A stretch of 64,000 nucleotides of DNA from Palsa-513 sp036510225 (GTDB lineage: Bacteria > Actinomycetota > Thermoleophilia > Solirubrobacterales > Solirubrobacteraceae): NCBI GenBank assembly GCA_036510225.1, contig DATCEH010000070.1, positions 1 through 64,000 on the forward strand, read 5' to 3'. Position numbers and translations under genes: made by a program. Within the stretch, counting starts at the first letter, position 1, and every line of letters begins with the position of its first letter. Below, in pieces: positions 16,541 through 24,317 of the stretch. Below the pieces are notes generated by a model. That model was given only the letters and a program-made list of their open reading frames with translations. It made no database searches and had not been told where the DNA came from.

Positions 16541-17491
16541 CCCGTGCCTCCCCTGACCCGCCCCGACGTACTCGTGCTCGCCGGCGGCGGCACGCTCGGG
16601 GAAGCCTGGATGACCGGCCTGCTCGCCGGGCTCGAGGACGCCGGCGGCCTCGACCTCCGCGAGACCGAGTCGTTCGTCGGCACGTCAGCCGGATCGATCG
16701 TCGCCGCCCGCCTCGCCGCCGGCGTCGTCCTGCGCCGACCGCGATCGATCCAACATGCCGCCGAGCCGGGCGCACCGCCAACCGCCCCCCACCCGGACCT
16801 CCTCCCGTCGGCCTCTGCCTCGGCCGACCCCGGCGCCCTCGACTGGCTCGAACGGACCGCCGGCCAGGTGCTCGCGCCGGTGATCGGCCCCGCCCTCCGC
16901 CTCGAACGACTGCCCGGAGCGATCATCCGCACGGGCGTTCTCGCGATCCTCCCCGACGGGACCCGTTCGCTCGCCGAGCTCGAGCAGTCGATCGAGCGCG
17001 ATCGGGCCCGCTTCGACGGCCGCCTGCGGATCGTCGGTGTCGACCGGCGCAGCGGCCGGCGTGTCGTCTTCGGCGCCCCCGGAGCTCCCGACGCGTCCGT
17101 CGCGAAGGCAGTCGTCGCGTCGTGCTCGATCCCCGGCTTCTTCCACCCGGTCGAGATCGCCGGACGCGAGTACGTCGACGGCGGCGTCTGGAGCATGACC
17201 AACCTCGACGTAGCCCCGGTCGGCCGGCGGACCCAGCTGCTCTGTCTCAGTCCACTGCACGGCCTCCCGGTCGCGCCGATCTCCAAGCTCGGGCTCGTCA
17301 ACATCGCCGTTCGCGCCCGCGAGGCGCTCGAGCTCGCCGTCGTGCGCAGTCGGGGGGCCCGCGTTCGCCTGATCGGGCCGGCGCCCGCCCCGGCTCGGCT
17401 GATGGCCCCGGACATCATGGACCCCGGGCCTCGCGAGGCGGTCCTCCACGCCGGCTACGCCCAGGGGCTCGCGTTCGGCCGCGACGACTGA
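16538..17491 (+). CDS. Patatin-like phospholipase family protein
   Basis: 317 residues. It has the patatin Ser-Asp dyad architecture: oxyanion loop LAGGGTLGEAWMTGLLAGL near residue 12, nucleophile elbow GTSAGS near residue 48, and catalytic Asp in YVDGGVW near residue 211. SCSIPGFFHPVEIAGREY is the usual sequence before the dyad Asp. It should hydrolyse acyl esters of lipids; no signal peptide or membrane helix is seen, so it is likely cytoplasmic. A Pro-rich insertion (about residues 66-95) follows the elbow. The GTG start is set by the TAGTCT box 7 nt upstream. Confidence 0.85.
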   Translation: MPVPPLTRPDVLVLAGGGTLGEAWMTGLLAGLEDAGGLDLRETESFVGTSAGSIVAARLAAGVVLRRPRSIQHAAEPGAPPTAPHPDLLPSASASADPGALDWLERTAGQVLAPVIGPALRLERLPGAIIRTGVLAILPDGTRSLAELEQSIERDRARFDGRLRIVGVDRRSGRRVVFGAPGAPDASVAKAVVASCSIPGFFHPVEIAGREYVDGGVWSMTNLDVAPVGRRTQLLCLSPLHGLPVAPISKLGLVNIAVRAREALELAVVRSRGARVRLIGPAPAPARLMAPDIMDPGPREAVLHAGYAQGLAFGRDD

Positions 17492-17554
17492 CGGCGCAAG
17501 GACGGCGTTCGGCTGCGCCCTGCACGGCGGCAGGCCACGCCCAGCCGAACCCTC

Positions 17555-17571
17555 GTCCCGGGCCCCGGGAC
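17555..17571. terminator. Short hairpin between convergent genes
   Basis: GTCCCGG-GCC-CCGGGAC, a 7-bp perfect stem in the 111-bp gap between the patatin gene and the glycosyltransferase. The rest of the gap is GC-rich with no gene. Confidence 0.45.
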
Positions 17572-17602
17572 CGGCCCGGCCCCGGCCCGGTCCCGGCCGA
17601 GA

Positions 17603-19090
17603 CTACCGCCCGTGCGTGACCATCTGGGCTGAGCCGCCGACGGCGAGAGCGAGCGGAATCAGCAGGGTCGGGGTGACGAGCGCTGGAGGCCCGGTCGCCT
17701 GGTAGCGCACCACGCTGAACGTGCCGTGCGACGACTCGCTCGGCGGGCCAAAGCCCGGCAGCAGGAGCGGCTGGGCCGGCACGGGCGGCGCCTTCACGGG
17801 GGCGCCGACGCCGCGGGCACCGAGGCCGATCACCTCGACGCTGCTCACCGTCGCCCCAGTCGGGGCGATCGTCTGCGTGTCGGGGACGTAGTAGTCGAAC
17901 GCGAGACGACCGCTCGACGGCGTCAGAACGACCACGCTCAGGCTGCCCGCCGGCACGACGCCGGCCGCACCGCGCCAGTCGTCGCGCTGGTAGCGGCTGT
18001 CGAGATCGATGCCCAGGGTCGCCGCCAGGCCGAGCCCGCAGACGCCGATCAGCACCACCGTGCCGGCCCGCCCGCTCCCCGCGAGGATCACCGCGACGGC
18101 CAGGGCGACCGGCACCCAGACGACGATCAGGTTGCGGGTGATCAGGTAGTCCTCGCCGGACACGGCGAGGATCACCGGGAGGATCAGGGTCGCCCCGCCG
18201 AGGACGCCCGCGGCAAGCGCCGCGCGTCGCCTGGGCCCGTCGATCCGCCGCCACGCGAGCCAGAGGACGGCCAGCCCGAAGCCGATGCCGAGCACGACGA
18301 AGACGGTCGCCCCCGGCGCGTCGTACCCGAGCCCCAGCTGCTTGACCGCCTGCGCCAGGCGCGTCGAGACCGGCGTCTGGGCGATGAACCCGGCTCCGCC
18401 GTTGGCTCGCTGGTGGATCGCCAGCGGCGCCAACGCGAGACCGACGACGACCGGGACCGCGAGCACCGGCGCGGCGCCGCGGCCCCGCTTCCAGAGCAGC
18501 CAGCAGAGCTCGGGGCCGACCAGGAACACGGCGAAGTAGTGCGTCGCCACGGCGAGCGCGCCGGCAACCGCCCACAGCCAGAGCGCCCGGCGGCCGGCGC
18601 CCGGCTCGAGCGCGGCCGCGAAGGCCCACAGACCTGCCGCACACAGGGCCACGAGCAGGGCGTACGCCCGAGCCTCCTGGGAGTACCAGATCAAGAGCGG
18701 TGCGAAGGCCCCCAAGCCCGCCGCCACAAGCCCTGCCCGACGGTCGAAGAGGCGAGCGCCGGCGGCGTAGAGCAGGGGGATCGTCAGCGTCCCCAGCAGC
18801 GCCGACAGCGACCGCAGGCCGACCTCGCTGACGCCGAAGACCCGCGTCCACGGCCACGCCAGGATGTAGTACAGCGGCGGCGTCGACTCGCTCCGGGGAA
18901 TCTCGCGCAACATCGGCCAGAAGCCGAGCCGCATCAGCCGACCGGTGATCGCCTCGTCGAGCCAGAAGCTCTGCTGGCCCAGCGTCGCGAAGCGGATCGC
19001 CCCGCCGACTGCGCAGAGCGCGAGCACCAGCCCGCGCCCTGCAAACCATCCGACCACCGGCTTGCGCCGCCCGACCGCCGGCTCTGCCAC
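17603..19090 (-). CDS. Polytopic glycosyltransferase of the GT39/PMT type
   Basis: About 495 residues with 10 or more hydrophobic segments. The first outer loop carries the acidic pair FWLDEAITGRL followed by SESTPPLYYILAWPW, the pattern of GT39/ArnT-like enzymes that use a polyprenyl-phosphate sugar donor outside the membrane. Further family-like loops are WYSQEARAYALLVALCAAGLW and VATHYFAVFLVGPEL. A soluble stretch near the C-terminus precedes a last helix. The GTG at 19090 lies 2 bp after the leuA stop, so translation is probably coupled. Another GTG about 11 codons in is also possible. The acceptor, protein or lipid, is unknown. Confidence 0.8.
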   Translation of the reverse strand: MAEPAVGRRKPVVGWFAGRGLVLALCAVGGAIRFATLGQQSFWLDEAITGRLMRLGFWPMLREIPRSESTPPLYYILAWPWTRVFGVSEVGLRSLSALLGTLTIPLLYAAGARLFDRRAGLVAAGLGAFAPLLIWYSQEARAYALLVALCAAGLWAFAAALEPGAGRRALWLWAVAGALAVATHYFAVFLVGPELCWLLWKRGRGAAPVLAVPVVVGLALAPLAIHQRANGGAGFIAQTPVSTRLAQAVKQLGLGYDAPGATVFVVLGIGFGLAVLWLAWRRIDGPRRRAALAAGVLGGATLILPVILAVSGEDYLITRNLIVVWVPVALAVAVILAGSGRAGTVVLIGVCGLGLAATLGIDLDSRYQRDDWRGAAGVVPAGSLSVVVLTPSSGRLAFDYYVPDTQTIAPTGATVSSVEVIGLGARGVGAPVKAPPVPAQPLLLPGFGPPSESSHGTFSVVRYQATGPPALVTPTLLIPLALAVGGSAQMVTHGR

Positions 19091-19092
19091 CC

Positions 19093-20685
19093 CTAAGGCG
19101 TGCGGGCGAGCTCCGCGCCGGTCGTGTCGGCCGGCGCGTCGGCTTCCAGCTGGGCCCGGCGCAGGCCGTTGGACAGGGCGCGCAGGTAGGCCCGGGCGGC
19201 TGCCTCGATGATGTCCGTCGCGACGCCCTGGCCCGAGCACGACCGGCCGTCGAGCTCGATCACGACGGAGACCTCGCCGAGCGCGTCCTGACCTTCGGTG
19301 ACCGCGTCGATCCGGAACTCACGGAGCCTTGCGTCGACGCCGATCGCCGCGTTCAGCGCGTGGAAGACCGCGTCGACCGGACCGTCGCCCGTGAAGTTGC
19401 CGCGCACGGTCTCACCATCGGGCATCACGACCGACACGCTGGCGTGCGGCGGGCGGGTCGACGACGCCTCGACCTCGTACCACTCGAGCGCGTAGACCGC
19501 CATCTCGCTGCGGAGCTCGTCGGTCACGAGGGCCTCGAGGTCCATCGCGCTGACCGTCTTCTTCCGGTCGGCGATCTCCTTGAAGCGCTTGAACGCCGTG
19601 TTCAGCGCCGCGCCCGAGACCTCGAAGCCGAGCTCCTCCAGCGCCTGGCGCAGCGCGTGCCGCCCGCTGTGCTTGCCGAGGACAAGCGAGTTCTTCTCCA
19701 GGCCGACGGTCGTCGCGTCCATGATCTCGTAGGTCGTCCGCTCCTTCAGCACCCCGTCCTGGTGGATGCCCGACTCGTGGGCGAACGCGTTGCGCCCGAC
19801 GATCGCCTTGTTCGGCTGGACGACGTAGCCCGTCATCCGCGAGACCAGCCGGCTCGCCCGGGCGATCTCCCGCGTGTTGACCGCCGAGTACAGGCCGATC
19901 GCCTCGCGCCGCGTGTGCAGCAGCATCGCGATCTCCTCGAGCGACGCGTTGCCCGCCCGCTCGCCGATCCCGTTGATCGCACACTCGACCTGCCGCGCGC
20001 CGGCCCGCATTCCGGCCAGCGAGTTGGCGACCGCCATCCCGAGGTCGTCGTGGCAGTGGACCGACAGCGTCACGTCGTGAAGCGACGGCGCCAGCAGATA
20101 CAGCTCGGCCAGCCACGCCTCGAACTCGTGCGGAATCGTGTAGCCGACCGTGTCGGGCACGTTGATCGTCGTCGCGCCCTCCTCGATCGCCGCGCTGACG
20201 ACCTCGGCCGTGAACTCGACCGCTGAGCGCGTCGCGTCCATCGGCGAGAACTCGACATCCTCGAGGTAGCCCTTCGCGTGCGCGACGGCCGCCCGGGCGA
20301 GGCCGAGGACGTCGGCGCGGGTGCTCTGCAGCTGGTGGACGATGTGGATGTCAGACGTCGAGATGAAGGTATGGATCCGCGGGCGCTCCGAGTCGCGCAC
20401 GGCGTTCCAGACGGCGTCGATGTCGGCCAGATGCGTCCGCGCCAGCCCGGCGATCACCGGTCCCTCGACCTGCCGGGCGATCGTCTGCACGGCCTCGAAG
20501 TCTCCCGGCGAGCTGATCGGGAAACCGGCCTCGATGATGTCGACGCCAAGCCTCGCGAGCTGCTGCGCGATCTCCAGCTTCTCCGAAGCGTTGAGCGAGA
20601 TGCCCGGCGACTGCTCGCCGTCGCGCAGCGTCGTGTCGAAGATCAACACCCTGTTCGGGTCACGGTTGGGGTCCGGCTCGGTCAT
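19093..20685 (-). CDS. leuA: 2-isopropylmalate synthase
   Basis: First committed step of leucine synthesis: 2-oxoisovalerate plus acetyl-CoA. 530 residues. The catalytic TIM barrel begins FDTTLRDGEQSPGISLNASEK near residue 15, with metal-binding SVHCHDDLGMAVANSL near residue 205. The linker contains GKHSGRHALRQALEELGF. The C-terminal regulatory domain (about 390-510, VMPDGETVRGNFTGDGPVDAVF) binds leucine for feedback inhibition. The ATG has GAGGAA 5 nt upstream. It is preceded by a leucine-rich leader peptide and a second small frame, indicating attenuation-type control. The last 25 or so residues are a divergent Ala/Asp-rich tail. Confidence 0.96.
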   Translation of the reverse strand: MTEPDPNRDPNRVLIFDTTLRDGEQSPGISLNASEKLEIAQQLARLGVDIIEAGFPISSPGDFEAVQTIARQVEGPVIAGLARTHLADIDAVWNAVRDSERPRIHTFISTSDIHIVHQLQSTRADVLGLARAAVAHAKGYLEDVEFSPMDATRSAVEFTAEVVSAAIEEGATTINVPDTVGYTIPHEFEAWLAELYLLAPSLHDVTLSVHCHDDLGMAVANSLAGMRAGARQVECAINGIGERAGNASLEEIAMLLHTRREAIGLYSAVNTREIARASRLVSRMTGYVVQPNKAIVGRNAFAHESGIHQDGVLKERTTYEIMDATTVGLEKNSLVLGKHSGRHALRQALEELGFEVSGAALNTAFKRFKEIADRKKTVSAMDLEALVTDELRSEMAVYALEWYEVEASSTRPPHASVSVVMPDGETVRGNFTGDGPVDAVFHALNAAIGVDARLREFRIDAVTEGQDALGEVSVVIELDGRSCSGQGVATDIIEAAARAYLRALSNGLRRAQLEADAPADTTGAELARTP

Positions 20686-20703
20686 AGGTTCCTCGCTGAC
20701 TTG

Positions 20704-20760
20704 TTAGTCGTCTTTCGGGCTTCTTCTCGGCTGGGTTTGCGGCTGGCGGCCGCCACGCAT
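20704..20760 (-). CDS. Small upstream ORF coupled to the leucine leader
   Basis: 18 codons (MRGGRQPQTQPRRSPKDD) whose ATG overlaps the stop of the leucine leader peptide as TAATG. It ends 18 nt before the leuA ATG. Its codons 12-17 contain the AGAAGAAGC and CGAAAG segments that are complementary to the leader's leucine codons. It could relay re-initiating ribosomes from the leader to leuA. Whether it is translated is inferred from position only. Confidence 0.4.
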   Translation of the reverse strand: MRGGRQPQTQPRRSPKDD

Positions 20761-20798
20761 TAGTCCCCCTTGCGGGGGAGCAGAAGAAGCAGCGAAAG
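20712..20798 (-). promoter_or_regulatory. leuA attenuator: long-range complementarity across the leader
   Basis: On the minus strand the leader segments CTTTCG (20798-20793) and GCTTCTTCT (20790-20782), the second lying in the leucine-codon run, are exactly complementary to CGAAAG (20717-20712) and AGAAGAAGC (20727-20719). This gives 15 base pairs with a small internal loop. Between them is a perfect 6-bp hairpin TCCCCC-GCAA-GGGGGA (20779-20764). A ribosome stalled on leucine codons would cover one side of the long helix and change folding next to the leuA ribosome-binding site. The mechanism is inferred; the complementarity is seen directly. Confidence 0.6.
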
Positions 20799-20816
20799 GG
20801 ACTGCGGGAACGTCAT
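20760..20816 (-). CDS. leuL: Leucine-rich leader peptide of leuA
   Basis: 18 codons, MTFPQSLSLLLLLPRKGD, with six leucine codons (CTT, CTG, CTT, CTT, CTG, CTC), five of them in an unbroken run. It lies 75 bp upstream of leuA on the same strand, right behind a promoter-like sequence. This is the classic arrangement of a leucine attenuator, where scarce charged tRNA-Leu stalls the ribosome. The CCCCCGCAAGGGGG hairpin spans its last codons and it ends in TAATG, starting a second small frame. Too short for normal gene finders. Confidence 0.7.
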   Translation of the reverse strand: MTFPQSLSLLLLLPRKGD

Positions 20817-20825
20817 CTCCGGCTC

Positions 20826-20854
20826 AGAGTATCAAGGCCCGCGCTCCGGCTCAA
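20826..20854 (-). promoter_or_regulatory. Putative promoter of the leuL-leuA unit
   Basis: TTGAGC (20854-20849), a 17-nt spacer, then TACTCT (20831-20826), 9 nt before the leader ATG. It lies just after the stop of the upstream secreted-protein gene. The short distance would leave almost no 5' untranslated region before the leader peptide. Confidence 0.5.
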
Positions 20855-20871
20855 GCGCCCGCCGACGCCGG

Positions 20872-22248
20872 CTACCCGGCGTCCCTGAGGATCGCGACGT
20901 CGATGCCGAGGTGATTGGCCGCGGCGCCCGAGACCCACGTCGCGACGACCGCACCCGGCGACGAGCTCAGCGTGACCGGGCCCTCCGAGCGCAGGCTGGT
21001 CAGCGAGCGGGCGGCCCCGAAGGAGCCCGACGCCGGCCTGATCGCGTACTCGAGTCCGTAGTGCTTGAAGCTCCCCGTCGTCCACGCGATGACCGCCGTC
21101 GAGCTGGTCGCACCTGCGACCGGCTGCGTCGAGAGCGTTCCCGGCTTCGACAGCTCGACCGGCGCGGCGAACGCACCGCCGGCCCCGGGGACGGTCGCGA
21201 ACACGGTCCCCGCCGTGGTCACCTGTGAATCGCCGGAGGTGCCCGCCAGGACCGCGAACGCCGCGACCGGGGATGGCCCCTGCGCAGGCAGCGCCAACAC
21301 CGGCCCACTCGCCGAGAGCTTTCCGGTGTCGGCCGTCTGCAGCGTGAAGACCGTCTGCGGTGCCGACGCGACGCCCGGCCCGATCGGCAGCTCGCGCAGC
21401 GACTCGGACGCCGCGCCGAGATCCGTCCATGTCAACGCCGTGCCGCCCGGCCCCGAGAAGAGCCCCAGGCCTCCGGAATTGTTCTCACCGTTGTCCGGTC
21501 CCGCCTTCGTCGCGCCGAACACGCCCGCGCCCGGCGCGAGCTCCGCGAACTCCAGGGTCGCGTTCTCAGCCGGGTTCGCGTTCGGTGTCGTCCGCCACGC
21601 CGCGGACACCGTCCCGTCCGGCCCGGCCACCGCCGTGAAGCCGATCCCGACGTTCGCCGCCAGCGTCCTCGCCGCGCCAAAATGCCCCGCGGCGTTGCTG
21701 ACGGCGTAGAGCAGGGCGTGCTTGTCCGTCGTGGGGACGCCCTGCAACCAGACCGCGACATACCGTCCGCCGCTCGCGAAGACCTCCTGCGGGCCGATCC
21801 CCGCACGGACGGTGCCCAGGACCTGGACCTTGCCGAAGTGTCCGTGGCCGAGCGCCACCGACGCCTCGACGTGGCGCGTGCCGCCCTTCGCCGTGTCCGA
21901 CAGCCAGACCACGGCGGCCCCACCACTCCGCCCGACGGCGACCGACGGCTCGATGCCCGCACCGGGCACCCGCTCGGCAGCCCCGAAGCGGCCGGACGTC
22001 GTCCCGCGGCGCACGACGTTGCCGAAATGGCCGGTGGCGGCCACCTGCGCCGACCAGACGGCCGCGACCTGCCCCGACGACGTCACGCTCACGGCGGGTG
22101 TTTCGACGTGACTCACCGACGGCGCCTGGAGCACGATCGGCGCCCCGAAACCGGCCGGCGCCGCGGACGCGACGCCGCCCGCGAGGGCGATCACCGACAC
22201 GCCCGTGCCCGCGAGCAGTCCGACGAGCCGGCCTCTGTGTGAGCTCAT
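20872..22248 (-). CDS. Secreted repeat protein, beta-propeller-like
   Basis: 458 residues. A Sec signal peptide is clear (RGRLVGLLAGTGVSVIALAGGVASAA). The mature part consists of about seven repeats of 45-60 residues, each with a hydrophobic strand such as VAAVWSAQ, AVVWLSD or YVAVWLQG and a turn of the GHFGAAR/GSFGAAR type. This suggests a beta-propeller. No catalytic motif is seen. It probably works outside the cell or on its surface; role unknown. Its start diverges from the ABC exporter operon. The 241-bp divergent gap holds the near-palindrome CTACCGGTAG (22285-22294) and otherwise nothing recognisable. Confidence 0.65.
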   Translation of the reverse strand: MSSHRGRLVGLLAGTGVSVIALAGGVASAAPAGFGAPIVLQAPSVSHVETPAVSVTSSGQVAAVWSAQVAATGHFGNVVRRGTTSGRFGAAERVPGAGIEPSVAVGRSGGAAVVWLSDTAKGGTRHVEASVALGHGHFGKVQVLGTVRAGIGPQEVFASGGRYVAVWLQGVPTTDKHALLYAVSNAAGHFGAARTLAANVGIGFTAVAGPDGTVSAAWRTTPNANPAENATLEFAELAPGAGVFGATKAGPDNGENNSGGLGLFSGPGGTALTWTDLGAASESLRELPIGPGVASAPQTVFTLQTADTGKLSASGPVLALPAQGPSPVAAFAVLAGTSGDSQVTTAGTVFATVPGAGGAFAAPVELSKPGTLSTQPVAGATSSTAVIAWTTGSFKHYGLEYAIRPASGSFGAARSLTSLRSEGPVTLSSSPGAVVATWVSGAAANHLGIDVAILRDAG

Positions 22249-22477
22249 GTCTCTTCAACGCCTTTCGGGAGGTGACCGCATGTTCTACCGGTAGGACCCC
22301 CGCCGCCGTCGTAAGTTGCGCACCCGGCGGCCGCACCCCCTCGCGGCAACTCCCCGCCTCGGCACGACAACCGCTGCCCACCGCTCCATACAAGGGATGA
22401 GGCGCCGCCGGCGGATCACTCCCCCGCCCGAGCCGAGCTTCCACCAACCGCCCGATGTGCGATTCGACGGCCGGTCG

Positions 22478-22492
22478 TAGGTTCAATCCATG
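22478..22492 (+). promoter_or_regulatory. Putative leaderless promoter of the ABC exporter operon
   Basis: TAGGTT at 22478-22483, then 6 nt, then the ATG at 22490. No Shine-Dalgarno is visible. Confidence 0.4.
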
Positions 22493-23458
22493 ACCTCCAC
22501 CACACAGATCCGCGAGGACTCACTCGCGATCCACACGCAGGATCTCGGCAAGCGGTTCGGGTCCCGAACCGCGCTCGACAGCATCGACCTCCAGGTCCCC
22601 CGCGGCACCGCGTTCGGGTTCCTCGGACCCAATGGGGCCGGCAAGACGACGTTGATCAGGATGCTGCTCGGCCTCGCCGAGCCGACATCCGGGTCGATGC
22701 GCCTGCTCGGCCGCGACCTCCCCGAGCACAGCGCGGCCGCCCTCGCCCGCGTCGGCGCGATCATCGAGGAGCCGCGGTTTCACCCCCACCTGACCGGCCG
22801 CGAGAACCTCGCGGTCCACGCCGCCGCCCGCGACCGCTCGGCCGCCGGCCGGATTCCGGCGTCGCTGGATCGCGTCGGACTGGCCGCCCGGGCCGACGAG
22901 AAGGTCAGGGCCTACTCGCTCGGCATGCGCCAGCGCCTCGGAATCGCCCGCTGCCTGCTCGCCGACCCGGAGCTCCTGATCCTCGACGAGCCGATGAACG
23001 GGCTCGACCCGGCCGGGATCCTCGAGCTCCGCGGTCTGATCCGCGACCTCGTCGACGAGGGCAGGACCGTGATGCTCTCCTCCCACCTGCTCGACGAGGT
23101 CGAGAAGACGTGTGACGCCGCGGCGATCGTCGACGACGGCCGGATCGTCGCCCAGGGGTCGATCACCGAGCTGCGCAACGGCGGCCACGTCGCCCGCGCG
23201 ATCGACATCGACTGCGAGCACCGGTCCCGGGCCGCCGCCATCCTGGCCGCCGTCCACGGTGTCGGCAGCGCCACCGACAACGACGACCTGCTCCGCGTCA
23301 CGCTCACCCCGGAGGCTCCCGTCGACCGAGAGATCGTCACGGCCCTCCTGACCCGCCTGCTCGGCGAGGGGATCGCCGTCGGACGCGTCGTTCCCGTCAC
23401 ACACTCACTCGAAGAGCGCTTCCTGACCATGACCACACGCCTGGAGGACCGAAGCTGA
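22490..23458 (+). CDS. ABC transporter ATP-binding protein, bacitracin/lantibiotic-exporter type
   Basis: 322 residues. Walker A GPNGAGKTT near residue 48, signature YSLGMRQRLGIARCLL near residue 141, Walker B LLILDEPMNGLDPAG, and the switch histidine in LSSHLLDEVEKT. The order and the C-terminal extension match BcrA-like subunits that export antimicrobial peptides or lipids. The stop overlaps the permease start (TGATG). The permease and a histidine kinase/response regulator pair follow, a combination typical of peptide-antibiotic sensing and detoxification modules. The substrate is not evident. Confidence 0.9.
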   Translation: MTSTTQIREDSLAIHTQDLGKRFGSRTALDSIDLQVPRGTAFGFLGPNGAGKTTLIRMLLGLAEPTSGSMRLLGRDLPEHSAAALARVGAIIEEPRFHPHLTGRENLAVHAAARDRSAAGRIPASLDRVGLAARADEKVRAYSLGMRQRLGIARCLLADPELLILDEPMNGLDPAGILELRGLIRDLVDEGRTVMLSSHLLDEVEKTCDAAAIVDDGRIVAQGSITELRNGGHVARAIDIDCEHRSRAAAILAAVHGVGSATDNDDLLRVTLTPEAPVDREIVTALLTRLLGEGIAVGRVVPVTHSLEERFLTMTTRLEDRS

Positions 23459-24216
23459 TGTTCGACCTCAGACTGATCCGCGCAGACGCACTGAAACTCC
23501 ACCGCCGCTACGGCATGCTCGCGATGTCACTCCTCCTGACCGTCGGAATGGCCGTCCTCGTGTTCGCCGTCGAGATCATCCAACACGCCGACAATCCCCT
23601 CAAACACGACCCGGCCGGGGGCCTCCACAGCTACCAGGGGGCGATCTCCTTCCTCACCGTGATGGTCTTCATCGTCGCCGCGATCGTCGGGTCGACCGCC
23701 GGCGCCCAGGACATCGAAACCGGCGTCTTCCGGGACCTCGCAGCCACCGGCCGCAGCCGGATCGCCCTGTTCGGCTCACGGATCCCCGGTGCGATGGCGA
23801 TCGTCCTGCCGATCGCCGCGCTGGTCGCCGCCCTGACCGGGATCGTCGGCGTCACGCTCGCCGGCTCGCTGGCCGCTCCCAGCGCCGGAGCGATCGCAGG
23901 CGGCACGGCCGCCCTGCTGGCCTCCGGCGCACTCGGCTGCTTCGTCGCCGTCGGGCTCGCCGCCCTGATCGGGTCACGCGGACCCGTGATCGCGATCGTG
24001 CTCGGCTTCGAGCTCGCGATTTCCCCGCTGCTCTCGAGCATCGGCTTCCTCGGCGACATTCGCCAGGCCCTCCCGGCGAATGCGCTCGACCGAATCGCCA
24101 ACCAGGCCCACCGCGGCGTGGCCGTCGCGCTCGGCACCGCGATCGTCGTGCTCATCGCATGGGCCGCGGCCGCCTTCGCGGCCGGCGCGTGGCGGACCAG
24201 GACGCACGAGATCTAG
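23458..24216 (+). CDS. ABC-2 type permease subunit
   Basis: 252 residues with about six membrane helices, starting LIRADALKLHRRYGMLAMSLLLTVGMAVLVFAVEI. Later helices include FLTVMVFIVAAIVGSTAGAQD, GAMAIVLPIAALVAALTGI and ALGTAIVVLIAWAAAAFAAGAW. The sequence QDIETGVFRDLAATGRSR after helix 2 is the usual cytoplasmic coupling region of this permease class. It shares the A of the upstream stop codon (TGATG), so it is made with the ATPase and forms the exporter with it. Confidence 0.85.
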   Translation: MFDLRLIRADALKLHRRYGMLAMSLLLTVGMAVLVFAVEIIQHADNPLKHDPAGGLHSYQGAISFLTVMVFIVAAIVGSTAGAQDIETGVFRDLAATGRSRIALFGSRIPGAMAIVLPIAALVAALTGIVGVTLAGSLAAPSAGAIAGGTAALLASGALGCFVAVGLAALIGSRGPVIAIVLGFELAISPLLSSIGFLGDIRQALPANALDRIANQAHRGVAVALGTAIVVLIAWAAAAFAAGAWRTRTHEI

Positions 24217-24302
24217 TCGTGACCCGCGCCGCCGCCGCTCCGCAGTCCCACCCGCGGCCGGTGGCTCGGCAGCGACCCGCACTCGCTCGCAGGGGCCGGG
24301 GA

Positions 24303-24317
24303 TAGTCTCAGCCGATG
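24303..24317 (+). promoter_or_regulatory. Putative leaderless promoter of the two-component operon
   Basis: TAGTCT at 24303-24308, then 6 nt, then the ATG at 24315. It suggests that the kinase and regulator can be transcribed separately from the exporter genes. Confidence 0.4.

Noticed and set aside
16483..17418. N-terminal extension of the HTH-cupin gene across the patatin gene
   Set aside because: The extra sequence is antisense to the patatin protein and is Arg/Ser/Pro noise; the HTH start at 16482 sits right behind the operator.
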